Shown: positions 15,653 to 24,450 of the stretch, piece by piece
How positions within the stretch are numbered: the first letter of the stretch is position 1
Layout of the letters: the number at the start of each line of letters is the position of its first letter
The notes under the pieces: generated by a model
Databases searched by the model: none
The model's input: only the letters and a program-made list of their open reading frames with translations
Told to the model about the DNA's origin: nothing
DNA from: Micromonospora_E sp048060115
GTDB taxonomy: Bacteria > Actinomycetota > Actinomycetes > Mycobacteriales > Micromonosporaceae
Assembly: GCF_048060115.1 (NCBI RefSeq)
Contig: NZ_JBHMIM010000002.1
Coordinates: 62,001 to 126,000 of the forward strand
Direction: 5' to 3'
Length of the DNA: 64,000 nt
Translations under genes and position numbers: made by a program

Positions 15653-16110
15653 TCAGTAGATCAGGCCGAGGGTTGTCGCCAGTCGGGCGACGCCGGCCGC
15701 TTGCGGCCCGCTGCGGGCGATGTCAGCCACGACGGTACGCGCGGAGGGCCGGCAGCGGATCTCGGCCGGCGCGACGCGGTCGGCTTCGACGAGCCACCGG
15801 CCCGGTGTTCGGCCGCCAACCACGCCAGGTCCGCTTCGCCGACCTTCACCAGCACCAGCGGCACCACCGACTGCTCGGGCCGCGTCGTGTGCAACTGCCG
15901 GGCGGCGTCCAACAGGCCCGGCACCATCCGCAACAGGCGTGCTCCACCCGCCGCCCCGTCGACGCACTCGCCACCATGCTCACGGCCGCTCACCCGACCC
16001 GGCGGACACGGCCACGGCCACGGCGTCCCGTCCGGGCATACCGCACACATCCACGACGGCCGCACCGGCTCATGCACCGGCCCACCACCGCCGGACCCAG
16101 GTTTTCTCAT
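15653..16110 (-). pseudogene. Frameshifted hypothetical gene next to a decayed XRE regulator
   Basis: From 16110 the frame begins MRKPGSGGGGPVHEPVRPSW, then MCAVCPDGTPW, a Cys-x2-Cys start I associate with small actinobacterial proteins encoded beside XRE regulators. It reads on to DLAWLAAEHRAG near 15800. There the sensible continuation moves to another frame: RWLVEADRVAPAEIR and ARTVVADIARSGPQ, ending GLIY with a stop at 15653. Adding one C to a CC run near 15800 joins the two into one protein of about 153 residues. Function is unknown. It lies just upstream of hairpin copy 1 and downstream of the broken XRE gene, as if the three formed one inactive locus. Confidence 0.5.
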
Positions 16111-16299
16111 GGCAGGTAGTGCCGGCCGGCGTTACCGCCCCGCCGCTCAGCCCGGTCGGTGCGGGTGCCCGGCCGCACGCCCAGCTGAGCGGACGGCGGG
16201 CCGGGCACTGTTCCGCCGGTGTGATGGTGCGGGACCCGGCACCGCCGTCCTACAGAAAAGGGTGCCGAGTTGATCACTCAGAGTGAAGTGACGCTGGTC

Positions 16300-17201
16300 C
16301 TACTGCCCAGCTCCGACCAGCGCCGCCAGGTCCGAGAGTTCGGCGGTGGCTGCTCGTCGACGGGTAGTGATGAGAGTGGACACGATGTCGCGTGCGTACC
16401 GCTGGTGACGCAGCCAGGCGGGTGCCCGATGACGAACCTCGGACAGCACATCGGTGGCGTCACGGGTCCGACCGAGCGCCGCGTACGCCCACGCGACATC
16501 GAGCCGGTGCCGGTTCCACGACGACGCGTCGTCAGATTCGGGCATCGGTACGCGTGAGGCTAGGTCAAGCACGCGGCCGGCGTCGCCGGAGACAGCTGCG
16601 GTCTCGGCGCGCTGCATCTCGACGCGGGCGGGATTGAACCCGGTCACCATGATCAGGTGTCCTCGCCGGTCGCCGGCCAGCAGGTTCCCGGCGAGGTGGT
16701 GGGCACGGGCGAGAGCGGCGTAAGCGGCCACCCAGTCGGCCTCGTTGGCGGCCGCTGCGCGGCGCGGGCTCCGGTGATCAGGCTGGGCAGGGCACCGAGA
16801 ACGGTGGCGTAGTCATCGCGGTGGTAGGCGCGGTCGATGGCCTGCAGTTGGGCCGTGACGTCGGTGAGCGCTGGCGGCGCATGGATGGCCGCAGGTTGCC
16901 CGCCGTAGCCACGTGCCGGGGTGAGGACCCGCCGGAGTCTCATGAGGGATAGTGGCCGGTGGTCGGGCTCCGCTCGGGCGGCAGCACCGGACGCGTCACC
17001 CATCAGGTCTGAAGTTCGTGCCTTGAGGACGCGAGCGAGGGCGGACAGTGTCGAGCCACGGGCGCTGAGCCGGATGTTCTGCTCGAGCTTCTTCACCACG
17101 TCGATGGACAGCTCGGCGCGCTCGGCCAGTTGTGCCTGTGTCAGTCCCTGGCTGCGTCGCAGGTGCGCGATCCGCTCGCCAATGGTGGCGTCGTCGTTCA
17201 T
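16300..17201 (-). pseudogene. XRE-family transcriptional regulator, frameshifted and probably internally deleted
   Basis: ATG at 17201 follows a strong GGAGGGG site. Residues 1-75 form a clear helix-turn-helix (IGERIAHLRRSQGLTQAQLA, LSIDVVKKLEQ). The ligand/TPR-like part starts (YHRDDYATVLGALPSL), but the frame is lost near 16762; a one-base correction continues as ANEADWVAAYAALARAHHLA. At about 16640-16675 the text jumps from HHLAGNLLAGD to VTGFNPARVEMQRAE. In relatives as I recall them about 100 residues or more lie between these, so an internal piece seems lost. The end is intact (SSWNRHRLDVAWAYAALG, WLRHQRYARDIVSTL). It is probably inactive as a sensor; a truncated DNA-binding protein could still be made. 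Confidence 0.7.
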
Positions 17202-17513
17202 GAACCCCTCCCGCACGAGGGTTGTTGGCCGCCCCCGGCACGGCTTGCCGGACTCGTTCAAGATCAATGTGAGCGTCAGAGACCCTAGAACCGCAACGTA
17301 GGGTATCTGGCACTCACATTGATCTTGAGCATCGGCGCACGGATCCTGAACGTCGGCGCGGGGTGGGTGCGGGCTGCCGACACGGGACCTGTCGGCAGCC
17401 CGGGCACCGTTCACGACCACCGAGAACGGGGAGATCCGGTGGTTGCCGATAGTGCCGCGTCAACCGTACGCGGTGTTGACCGGCTTCCGCCGCCCCGAAA
17501 AGTCTTCAGTTGG
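17202..17513. promoter_or_regulatory. 312-base non-coding region with a 16-base inverted repeat upstream of the XRE remnant
   Basis: TCAAGATCAATGTGAG (17258-17273) and CTCACATTGATCTTGA (17313-17328) are exact reverse complements, 39 bases apart. A smaller pair, ACCCTA/TAGGGT, sits inside (about 17282-17303). The pair lies 57-127 bases upstream of the XRE start, where an autoregulator's operator would be expected. Two distant half-sites could support looping, or the pair could be the ends of a small lost element. The region is also more AT-rich than its surroundings. The rest (17330-17513) shows no gene I can support. Confidence 0.6.
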
Positions 17514-18923
17514 TCACTCCTCGTCATTCCACATCAGTTGACGTGCAGCTTCAGCAACTGATCCGGACAACGAAGGATAAATTGTGATTGTGTGCGCCAA
17601 CTGGCTGACCGTCATGTGGTTCTCCACGGCCACCGTGATCGGCATGATCAACTCGCTGGCCTTCGGGGCCACCACCACTCCGCCGATGATCTGACCGCTG
17701 GCCGGCCGGCAGAACAACTTGACGAAGCCGTCGTGCAGGTCGGCCATCTTCGCCCGGGCATTGCCGGCCAGCGGCAGCATCACCTGCTGGGCCCGGACCC
17801 GGCCGTCGTCGACCTCGTCCTGCGACACCCCGACCGTGGCCAACTCCGGATCGGTGAAGACGTTCGCGGCGACGGTACGCAGCCGCAGCGGCACCACCGC
17901 CTCACCGAGCGCGTGCCACATCGCGATCCGACCCTGCATCGCCGCGACGCTGGCCAGCGGTAGCACCCCGGTGCAGTCGCCGGCGGCGTAGATGCCCGGG
18001 ACGTTGGTCCGCGACACCCGGTCCACCGGCACGTGGCCGCTGTCGGCGACGGTCACCCCGTACTGGGCGAGCCCCAACTCGTCGGTGTTCGGCACCGAGC
18101 CGACCGCGATCAGCGCGTGCGATCCGGTCACCGTACGGCCGTCGCTGAGTCGCACCTCCACCCCGTCGCCGGTGCCGGTCCGGGTCACCGACTCGGCCCG
18201 CGAGTTGTTCAGGATCGTCATGCCCCGGGAGCGGAACACCTGCTCGATCGCCATCGCCGCGTCGGCGTCCTCGTGCGGCATCACCCGGTCCCGGCTGGAG
18301 ACCAGGGTCACCGGGACGCCCATCGCCAGGTACGCGCTGGCGAACTCGGCCCCGGTGACACCGGAGCCGACCACGATCAGATGCTCGGGCAGCTCCGGCA
18401 GGTCGTAGACCTGGCGCCAGGTCAGGATCCGCTCGCCGTCAGGCACCGCCGTCGGCAGCATCCGGGGGGTGGATCCGGTGGCGACCAACACCGTCGAGGC
18501 CTCGATCGCGTACTCAGTGTCACCACCCGCTGGCGCCACCAGCACCCGGTGGGTGTGACCGAGCGTGTCCTCACCCAGGCGCGCGGTCCCGGCGACGAAA
18601 GTCACACCCGCCTTGACCAGTTTACTGTGCACGTCGGCGGACTGCGCCAGCGCCAGCCGCTTGACTCGGGCGTGCACGGCCCCGGCATCCACGGTGACCG
18701 CTTCCAGCCCGTCGGAGTGGATGCCGAACTCCTCGGTGTCCCGGTAGTTGGTGACCACCTCGGAGCTGGCGATGAAGGTCTTGGATGGGACGCAGTCGGA
18801 GAGTACGCAGGCCCCGCCGGCCCCGTCCGCCTCGACGATGGTGACGTCGGCCCGCAGTTGCGCCGCGACCAGGGCCGCCTCGTAGCCCGCCGGCCCACCA
18901 CCGATTATCACTATCCGCTTCAA
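17514..18923 (-). CDS. lpdA: NAD(P)H-quinone dehydrogenase, LpdA-type flavoprotein disulfide reductase
   Basis: A two-domain pyridine-nucleotide disulfide reductase of 469 residues: FAD site IVIIGGGPAGYEAA at the start, redox segment GGACVLSDCVPSKTF, NAD(P) site VVGSGVTGAEFAS near residue 185, FAD-binding IYAAGDCTG, and a dimerisation domain ending TITIYPSLSGSV. It aligns throughout with M. tuberculosis LpdA (Rv3303c), which reduces quinones rather than acting in pyruvate dehydrogenase; the C-terminal His-x4-Glu of true dihydrolipoamide dehydrogenases is replaced by Tyr-Pro-Ser-Leu-Ser-Gly. As I recall, the mycobacterial protein lacks the first cysteine of the pair, whereas here both are present. 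I choose TTG at 18923, with GGGGAGAAA just upstream; longer starts lack homology. Confidence 0.9.
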   Translation of the reverse strand: MKRIVIIGGGPAGYEAALVAAQLRADVTIVEADGAGGACVLSDCVPSKTFIASSEVVTNYRDTEEFGIHSDGLEAVTVDAGAVHARVKRLALAQSADVHSKLVKAGVTFVAGTARLGEDTLGHTHRVLVAPAGGDTEYAIEASTVLVATGSTPRMLPTAVPDGERILTWRQVYDLPELPEHLIVVGSGVTGAEFASAYLAMGVPVTLVSSRDRVMPHEDADAAMAIEQVFRSRGMTILNNSRAESVTRTGTGDGVEVRLSDGRTVTGSHALIAVGSVPNTDELGLAQYGVTVADSGHVPVDRVSRTNVPGIYAAGDCTGVLPLASVAAMQGRIAMWHALGEAVVPLRLRTVAANVFTDPELATVGVSQDEVDDGRVRAQQVMLPLAGNARAKMADLHDGFVKLFCRPASGQIIGGVVVAPKASELIMPITVAVENHMTVSQLAHTITIYPSLSGSVAEAARQLMWNDEE

Positions 18924-19056
18924 AACGACTTTCTCCCCAATTCTGGACTTATACCCTCGATCTACCCGGTCGGGCACGGTGAACCACCACCGGCCCGACA
19001 CGCGACACGCTCACTCGTATTCTCCCCCACCCCTTCGCCGGGCTATCGTCATCGCC

Positions 19057-19512
19057 GTGCGTCACTACGCCGCGTATGGCTCAAACCTTGACCCCGCTCG
19101 GATGCGTGCTTACTGTCCGCATTCGCCCATGGTGGGTACCGGCTGGCTGGAAGGCTGGCGGCTCACCTTCGCAGGTGAGGGGGTGATCGGCTGGGAAGGA
19201 GCGGTCACCACCATCGTGGAGTCCCCCGGCGACCGAGTCTTCGTCGCACTCTACGACGTGCATCCCTGGGACGCGGCACAGCTCGACGAAGTCGAGGGCG
19301 CACTCTCCGGCACCTACCGACGGCTGACCGTGCGGGCGGTCACCCTCGACGGCGAGATCACCGCCTGGGTGTACGTCTTCGACGGGTACGAGGGCGGGCT
19401 GCCCACCGCCTGGTACCTCTCCGAGATCGCCAACGCGGCGGAGAAGGCCGGCGCGCCGGACGACTACGTCGCCGCACTGCGGGACCGGCCGACCCGTACC
19501 GCGACAGCCTGA
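19057..19512 (+). CDS. Gamma-glutamylcyclotransferase-like (AIG2/GGCT fold) protein
   Basis: 151 residues with the family hallmark AAYGSNLDPARM close to the N-terminus, followed by TGWLEGWRLTF, a central DEVEGALSGTYRR and WVYVFDGYEGG. GGCT-fold enzymes cleave gamma-glutamyl amines, releasing pyroglutamate. The GTG at 19057 is preferred because the YGSN motif must be near the start. It is divergent from lpdA by 133 bases, the same order as Rv3303c-Rv3304 in M. tuberculosis. No signal peptide. The substrate is unknown. Confidence 0.85.
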   Translation: MRHYAAYGSNLDPARMRAYCPHSPMVGTGWLEGWRLTFAGEGVIGWEGAVTTIVESPGDRVFVALYDVHPWDAAQLDEVEGALSGTYRRLTVRAVTLDGEITAWVYVFDGYEGGLPTAWYLSEIANAAEKAGAPDDYVAALRDRPTRTATA

Positions 19513-19549
19513 CCGCCAAGGCCTGACCGCCAAGGCCGGACCGCGACGC

Positions 19550-20290
19550 TCACCCTCGGCGCAGGTGCGCCAGCGCGGCGTCCAACAGACTCACGAGCTC
19601 CCGCCGCCCGGCCGCGTCCAGCACTGCGAACGCCTGCCCGACCAACCGGTTGGTGACCTGATCCGCCCACAGCCGGCGGCGGACCAGCGGACCGACCGGC
19701 GGCCAGGGTGGGGACCAACCGGCGGCGACCGCGCCGCTGGTCCCTTCCGGACCGCCGAGCACCGCCGCCAACGGCGTCAACCCCGCCACCCGTACGGCGA
19801 GCAGTTGCGCCCCGGCCCGGTGCTCGGCGAGCAGCCGTACGGCCACAGCGGCCCGGGCACCCGGCGCGTCGTCGGGACGCGGCATCGCCCGCCACGCGGC
19901 GAACAGCGGCATCCCGGTGGCGTCGGCGTCGGCGACCACCGCCTCGGCCAGCTCAGCCAGCCGCCGCACCTGTGGAAAGTCGCCGAACTGCTCGACGCCC
20001 CAGCGGCAGCACTCCGCCATGCTCACCGCCGCCACTTCGGCAGGTGTGGTGACGGCGCAGATCGCTTCCCACCCGTCGGTCACCGCCTCGGTGGCGATGA
20101 ACCCGATCGCGGCGGCGGCGACCTCGGCGGGCACAGTGCCGAGTACGCCGGCCCGCCCCGCGACGTGAAAGGCCCAGCCGCCCAGCCCCAGCTGCCGGGA
20201 CCGGCTCAACGTACGCGGACATTCGCTGAACGCCGTACTCAGCTCGTGCACGCTGCGCCGGCACGCGCCAGCCGTCTGATCGGGATTCAC
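19550..20290 (-). CDS. SCO6745/SalK-like helical protein
   Basis: A 246-residue Ala-rich helical protein. It shows segments resembling the SCO6745 (SalK) family: LGLGGWAFHVAGRAGVLGTVPAEVA, then MPLFAAWRAMPRPDD, LLAEHRAGAQLLAVRVAGLTPL and a C-terminal RELVSLLDAALAHLRRG helix (motifs given in pieces). No catalytic motif, signal peptide or membrane segment is clear. GTG at 20290 is chosen because the sequence before it is not family-like. It lies 49 bases downstream of the coiled-coil gene on the same strand, so the two may share a transcript. The biochemical role of the family is not known to me. Confidence 0.7.
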   Translation of the reverse strand: MNPDQTAGACRRSVHELSTAFSECPRTLSRSRQLGLGGWAFHVAGRAGVLGTVPAEVAAAAIGFIATEAVTDGWEAICAVTTPAEVAAVSMAECCRWGVEQFGDFPQVRRLAELAEAVVADADATGMPLFAAWRAMPRPDDAPGARAAVAVRLLAEHRAGAQLLAVRVAGLTPLAAVLGGPEGTSGAVAAGWSPPWPPVGPLVRRRLWADQVTNRLVGQAFAVLDAAGRRELVSLLDAALAHLRRG

Positions 20291-20339
20291 CGCGTCGCCG
20301 CCTTTCGCCACGCCGGCCGAGGTCGACGGTCGTCCTGAG

Positions 20340-21356
20340 TCACCGCTCCTCGGGCGACGCCCCAGGCAGGCTCTCCAACGCGGCCGCCACGTCACCGACG
20401 TACCGCCGGGCGGCGGTGACCGCCCGCTGCGCGGTCTTGCGCGCCACCTTACGACGCGCGAGCTCCTGCTCGGCCGCGGCGCGGCGCCGTTCCCACTCGG
20501 CCAGCTGACGCTGCGTCTCCTCGACGGCCGCTGCCGCCTCGCGCTCGGCGCGCTCGGCCTGGGCGAGGTCGGCCCGGGCGGTCGCCTGCCCGGCGTCGGC
20601 CCTGGCCAGTTCGTCGACGAGCCGTCTGCGTCGGACCGCGGCGTCGCGGGTGGCCCTGGCCGCCGCCGCCTCGCGGTGGCCGCCGGCCTGCCGGGGCTGC
20701 CCGGCGGGGTGCCGTCGATCGACCGCCGACGTCCGTGTCGCGGTGGCCTCAGGCGTCTCGGTGGCCTCAGGCGTCTCGGTGGCCTCCGATGTCTCGGTGG
20801 CCGGCGATGAATCGTCGTCCGGGCCGACCAGCCGCAGCCGCGGCCGGGGCACCTCGCCGAAGCCGGCGTAGTCGACCGCCCGGATCAACCGGCCGGACCG
20901 CGTCTGCGCGGCGATCTGCTCGTCGGACAGCGCGGCGGACAGCGTCGCCGCCACGTCGGTGAGCGGCAGTTTGCCGACCGCCGCCGACGGGTCCGCCTCG
21001 ACCGCGAGCGATCGCGCCTCGGCGACCAGCGCGTCCACCAGCGCCCGCCGCCGGGTCGACAACTCCCGCAGCTGCGGTCCACGCAGCTCCCGCTGGGCGA
21101 CGCGCAGCTGCCCGGAGAGCTCCGCCAGCCCGTCGAGCAGCTCGGGGCGGCGCAACGCCAGCAGGTTGACCAGCCAGGCCGCCACCGTCGGCCGACGTAG
21201 CTGCCCGATCGCCCGGGCGACGGCCGGTTCGCCGTCGGCGCGAGCGGCCGCGACCGCCTCGCCCCGTGCCGCGACGAACTGGCCCGGTGGCAACACGTAC
21301 AGCCGCCGTACCACTTCGTTCGGCACCCCTGCCCCGGCCACGACGTCGCTGCTCAA
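20340..21356 (-). CDS. Actinobacterial hypothetical protein with C-terminal coiled coil
   Basis: 338 residues, cytosolic. The N-terminal 150 residues are conserved in actinobacteria as I know it: LYVLPPGQFVAARGEAVAAA and QLRRPTVAAWLVNLLALRRP. The middle is a Thr/Glu/Pro linker with repeats of ETPEAT encoded by 18-base tandem repeats. The last 110 residues are Ala/Glu/Arg-rich and strongly coiled-coil (ARADLAQAERAEREAAAAVE). Function is unknown; the shape suggests a scaffolding or nucleoid-associated role. The start ATG at 21356 fits the conserved N-terminus. Confidence 0.78.
   Translation of the reverse strand: MSSDVVAGAGVPNEVVRRLYVLPPGQFVAARGEAVAAARADGEPAVARAIGQLRRPTVAAWLVNLLALRRPELLDGLAELSGQLRVAQRELRGPQLRELSTRRRALVDALVAEARSLAVEADPSAAVGKLPLTDVAATLSAALSDEQIAAQTRSGRLIRAVDYAGFGEVPRPRLRLVGPDDDSSPATETSEATETPEATETPEATATRTSAVDRRHPAGQPRQAGGHREAAAARATRDAAVRRRRLVDELARADAGQATARADLAQAERAEREAAAAVEETQRQLAEWERRRAAAEQELARRKVARKTAQRAVTAARRYVGDVAAALESLPGASPEER
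20742..20795 (-). repeat. Three 18-base tandem repeats
   Basis: Units GGTGGCCTCAGGCGTCTC at 20742 and 20760 are identical; the third at 20778 differs at three bases. They encode the Thr/Glu/Pro linker of the coiled-coil protein, so length change here would keep the frame. Confidence 0.85.
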
Positions 21357-21585
21357 CGCGGGGTGGTGCCGGCCGATGGTTCTGAGTGGACGATCACCGA
21401 CGGTCGGCCGGTGAACGCGTCTGCCAACCGTGAACCGGGACGTCCGAACGTGGTCGGTCGCACGGTGACCTCCTGAGAACCGAATCGTGACCTGCCGTTA
21501 CGCAGTCTGCCGGAACCCGGCGGCGCATGCCGCGCGTCTGAAGGACACCCGGTGACACGTATGCGACGAGTCCGAGGAGCACCCC

Positions 21586-22659
21586 TTGATAGTGACAAGC
21601 AAGCAGTTCCGCCGACGCGCTGGCCTCCGACATGGCGTGGCGGCCGGCACCGTCGCTCTGCTCGGCCTGCTGATCCTGACTGGCTGCTCGATGTCGAGCG
21701 ACGATTCCGCCAGCGACGCCAGCGGCGGCGAGGCGGTGGAGATGCCCCAGGGGGCGGAGGCGGGAGCGGCACCACCCGATGCCGCCGACGGCGGTCAGGT
21801 CGACGAGGACAGCGCCGCGGGCGGCGGCGTCCAGTTCGGCGACCGGGACGCGACCAGCCCGGTGGACCTGCGGGTGGGCAACCGGTCGATCATCCACGCC
21901 GGGTCGCTCACGGTGCAGGTCACGGATCTGGCGGCGAAGGCCAGTGCGGCGACGACGATCGCCACCTCCGCCGGCGGCTTCGTCGGCCGCGATCAGCGGT
22001 CCGAGTACGGCTCGCACGGCCGGGCGACGCTGGAGCTGCGGGTGCCGGCGGCCGAATTCGACCGGGTGGTCCAGCGACTGAGCGGCCTGGGTGAGGAGAC
22101 CAGCCGCGAGCTGAGCGTTCAGGACGTCACCGAGGAGGTGATCGACCTGGAGGCCCGGATCGCGACTCAGGAGGCGCGGGTACGCAGCGGCCGCGCCCTG
22201 CTCGCCGAGGCGGACACCCTAGCCGACCTGGTGCTGTTGGAGGGCGAGTTGGCCAAACGGGAGGCCGACCTGGCCTCGCTGCAGGCGAAGAAGCGCGGTC
22301 TGGACGATCTGGTGACGTTGTCGCGGATCACCGTCGAGCTGGTCGGGCCGGACGCGCCACCGGTCCCGGAGGAGGAGTCGGAGCTCGGCTTCCTCGCCGG
22401 GCTGGCCGCCGGCTGGCAGGCGTTCGTCGCCTCGCTGCGGGTGCTGGTGACCGTGTTCGGGGCGCTGCTGCCCTGGCTGATCGCGCTCGGCGTACCGGCG
22501 GTGGGGATGTTCCTGCTGATCCGGCGGTCGCGCGCCGGTGACGGCGCGGCTGCGTCGGCAGCGGTCGGACCGCCGCCGACGGCCAGCGGCGGCGGGGCGG
22601 TGCCCGGTCCGCGTGCGGACGCCGACGATCGGGATCCGGCCGGTACGGACGGGCGCTGA
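21586..22659 (+). CDS. DUF4349 domain lipoprotein with C-terminal membrane segment
   Basis: 357 residues. A lipoprotein signal peptide ends in the lipobox LTGC near residues 31-34. An acidic Gly/Ser linker follows, then the DUF4349 domain (SIIHAGSLTVQVTDL, SAGGFVGRDQRSEYGSHGRA, ELRVPAAEFDRVV) with a long coiled coil (VIDLEARIATQEARVR to KKRGLDDLV). A transmembrane segment (LLPWLIALGVPAVGMFLLI, about residues 295-315) and a short cytoplasmic tail follow. It is attached to the membrane at both ends. Function is unknown; a cell-envelope role is expected. The TTG at 21586 has GAGGAG six bases upstream; GTG at 21592 is the alternative. Confidence 0.85.
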   Translation: MIVTSKQFRRRAGLRHGVAAGTVALLGLLILTGCSMSSDDSASDASGGEAVEMPQGAEAGAAPPDAADGGQVDEDSAAGGGVQFGDRDATSPVDLRVGNRSIIHAGSLTVQVTDLAAKASAATTIATSAGGFVGRDQRSEYGSHGRATLELRVPAAEFDRVVQRLSGLGEETSRELSVQDVTEEVIDLEARIATQEARVRSGRALLAEADTLADLVLLEGELAKREADLASLQAKKRGLDDLVTLSRITVELVGPDAPPVPEEESELGFLAGLAAGWQAFVASLRVLVTVFGALLPWLIALGVPAVGMFLLIRRSRAGDGAAASAAVGPPPTASGGGAVPGPRADADDRDPAGTDGR

Positions 22660-22679
22660 CCGCCAGCCAATTGCCGCCC

Positions 22680-22717
22680 GCCAGCTCAGGTCCGGCCGGT
22701 CGGGACCCTGAGCTGGC
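22680..22717. terminator. Bidirectional hairpin terminator between converging genes
   Basis: GCCAGCTCAGG (22680-22690) and CCTGAGCTGGC (22707-22717) are exact reverse complements with a 16-base loop. The hairpin lies between the ends of the DUF4349 gene (22659) and the amidohydrolase gene (22721), where both transcripts should stop. There is no T-run, as is common in high-GC actinomycetes. Confidence 0.7.
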
Positions 22718-22720
22718 TGG

Positions 22721-23980
22721 TCAGCCCGGCTCGGCTGCCTGCAGCACGGCGTGGACGAGCAGGCGGACGCCGACGGCGATCGCCCGCTCGTCCACGTCGA
22801 ACGAGGCGCGGTGCAGGTCGCTGCCGGGTTCGACCCGGCCGACCCCGAGCCGGGCCAGCGCGCCGGGCACGTACTCCAGGTACCAGGAGAAGTCCTCGCC
22901 GCCCATGCTCTGCGGGGTGTCGGCGACGGCGGCGGGACCCAGCGCGGCGCTGGTGGCGGCGGTGAGTACGCCGATCGCCGTCGCGTCGTTGCTCACGGGC
23001 GGGCGGCCGCGCAGGTATTCGATCTCGACGGTGGCGCCGGTCGGCGCGACGACCTCGCGGATGATCTGGGTGACGATGTCCGGTGCCGCGTCCCAGGTGG
23101 GGCGGTCCAGTACCCGCAGCGTGCCGGCGGCGCTCGCCTCGTTGGGGATCACGTTGTACTGGGTGCCGGCGGACGCCTGGCCGAACACGAGCAGCAGACC
23201 GGAGTTGGCCGGAACCCGCCGGTTGACCAGGGCGGGCACCTCGGTGACCAGTCGGCCGAGGGCGTTGACCAGGTCGACGGTCAGGTGCGGTCGGGCGGTG
23301 TGCCCACCGGGGCCGCTGAGCCGGACACTGACGTTGTCCGCCGCGGCGGTGATCGGTCCGACCCGCAGCCCGACCTTGCCGACCGGCAGGTTGGGGTCGC
23401 AGTGCAGGGCGAAGATCTGACTCACGTCCTCCAAACCACCGGCGGCGATAACCTCGAGCGAGCCGCAGGGCAGGATCTCCTCGGCCGGCTGGAAGATGAG
23501 CCGGACCCGCTGGCGCAGCTCGCCCCGGGCGGCCAGTTGGGCGAGCAGCATCGCCGTGCCGAGTAGGACGCTGGTGTGCACGTCGTGGCCACAGGCGTGG
23601 CAGACCCCGGCCGCGGTCGACCGGTAGGGCACTTCCTTGGCGTCGGTCAACGGCAGCGCGTCGATGTCGGCGCGCAGGGCGAGTACCGGCCCGTCGGCGG
23701 GGCCGGCGTCGATGTCACAGATGACGCCGTTGCCCTTGGGTAGCAGGCGGGTGGTGAGCCCCATCGTGGCGAGCTGGTGGGCGATGTACGTGGTGGTCTC
23801 GAATTCGTGGCCGGACAGCTCGGGGTGGGCGTGCAGATGTCGCCGGGTCGCGATGAGTTCCGGACCACGAACATCGAGTAACTGGTCCAGCCCGGCCGGC
23901 AGCGGTTGGGCACCTGGCAGTGGATCGGGCCAGGACGACGCCATCTCACTGCCCATGGGCAGCGTCAACGCACTCGTCAC
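22721..23980 (-). CDS. M20 family metallo-amidohydrolase (AmiA/hippurate hydrolase type)
   Basis: The protein has about 419 residues. Zinc-site motifs are present: CHACGHDVH, QPAEEILPCG with the catalytic glutamates, and FALHCDPNLPVG. The insert domain shows SGPGGHTARPHLTVD and YNVIPNEASAAGTLR; MGGEDFSWYL supplies the last ligand. The family removes acyl groups from N-acyl amino acids or related amides. It corresponds in position to amiA1/amiB1 of the M. tuberculosis lpdA-upp block. GTG at 23980 (VTSALTLPMG) is the chosen start; an internal ATG at 23956 is possible. It is divergent from the kinase gene. Confidence 0.9.
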   Translation of the reverse strand: MTSALTLPMGSEMASSWPDPLPGAQPLPAGLDQLLDVRGPELIATRRHLHAHPELSGHEFETTTYIAHQLATMGLTTRLLPKGNGVICDIDAGPADGPVLALRADIDALPLTDAKEVPYRSTAAGVCHACGHDVHTSVLLGTAMLLAQLAARGELRQRVRLIFQPAEEILPCGSLEVIAAGGLEDVSQIFALHCDPNLPVGKVGLRVGPITAAADNVSVRLSGPGGHTARPHLTVDLVNALGRLVTEVPALVNRRVPANSGLLLVFGQASAGTQYNVIPNEASAAGTLRVLDRPTWDAAPDIVTQIIREVVAPTGATVEIEYLRGRPPVSNDATAIGVLTAATSAALGPAAVADTPQSMGGEDFSWYLEYVPGALARLGVGRVEPGSDLHRASFDVDERAIAVGVRLLVHAVLQAAEPG

Positions 23981-24450
23981 GTCAGATTCTCGATCACTGT
24001 GGATGGGATGGGACCCAGACAGCGTAGACCGGGAACGGTAACGCTGCGCAACATCATTCGGGTAGTGACCGCATCGCGTATTGTCATGGAATGCCTGGTA
24101 GAGGCGCTCCGACCGTTGCGGTCCGCCCCGAATGTCACCATCGTGGGCAGCCACCGGTCCCACACCTCCTACCGTGGGTAACGATGCACGGATCGATCGG
24201 ACTGTCGGTTCGACCGAGAACTGACAGATATCTGACTCTTGCGGCCGAGCTGTGCCCGACTCAAACAAGGTGACGCCATGCTGAGCAGTTCAGCACCGAG
24301 AGTCCGATCCGGTGTACATTGGGCCATCACACAACGACACAGAGTGGACTTCTCACCAACCTCGGCGGGTGACTTTCGTTCCGCCGGAGGACCCAGCAAG
24401 ATAGAGAGGTTGGTTCCCCGGCCCCTCAATTTCTCTCGGCGGCATTTCCT
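23981..24450. other. 470-base intergenic region with divergent promoters
   Basis: This separates the amidohydrolase and kinase genes. It is less GC-rich than the coding DNA around it. A perfect 10-base palindrome CAGATATCTG is at 24225-24234 and could be an operator. A possible short coding stretch at 24239-24454 would overlap the kinase start; it has no recognisable sequence and I do not support it. No RNA gene was seen. Confidence 0.5.
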
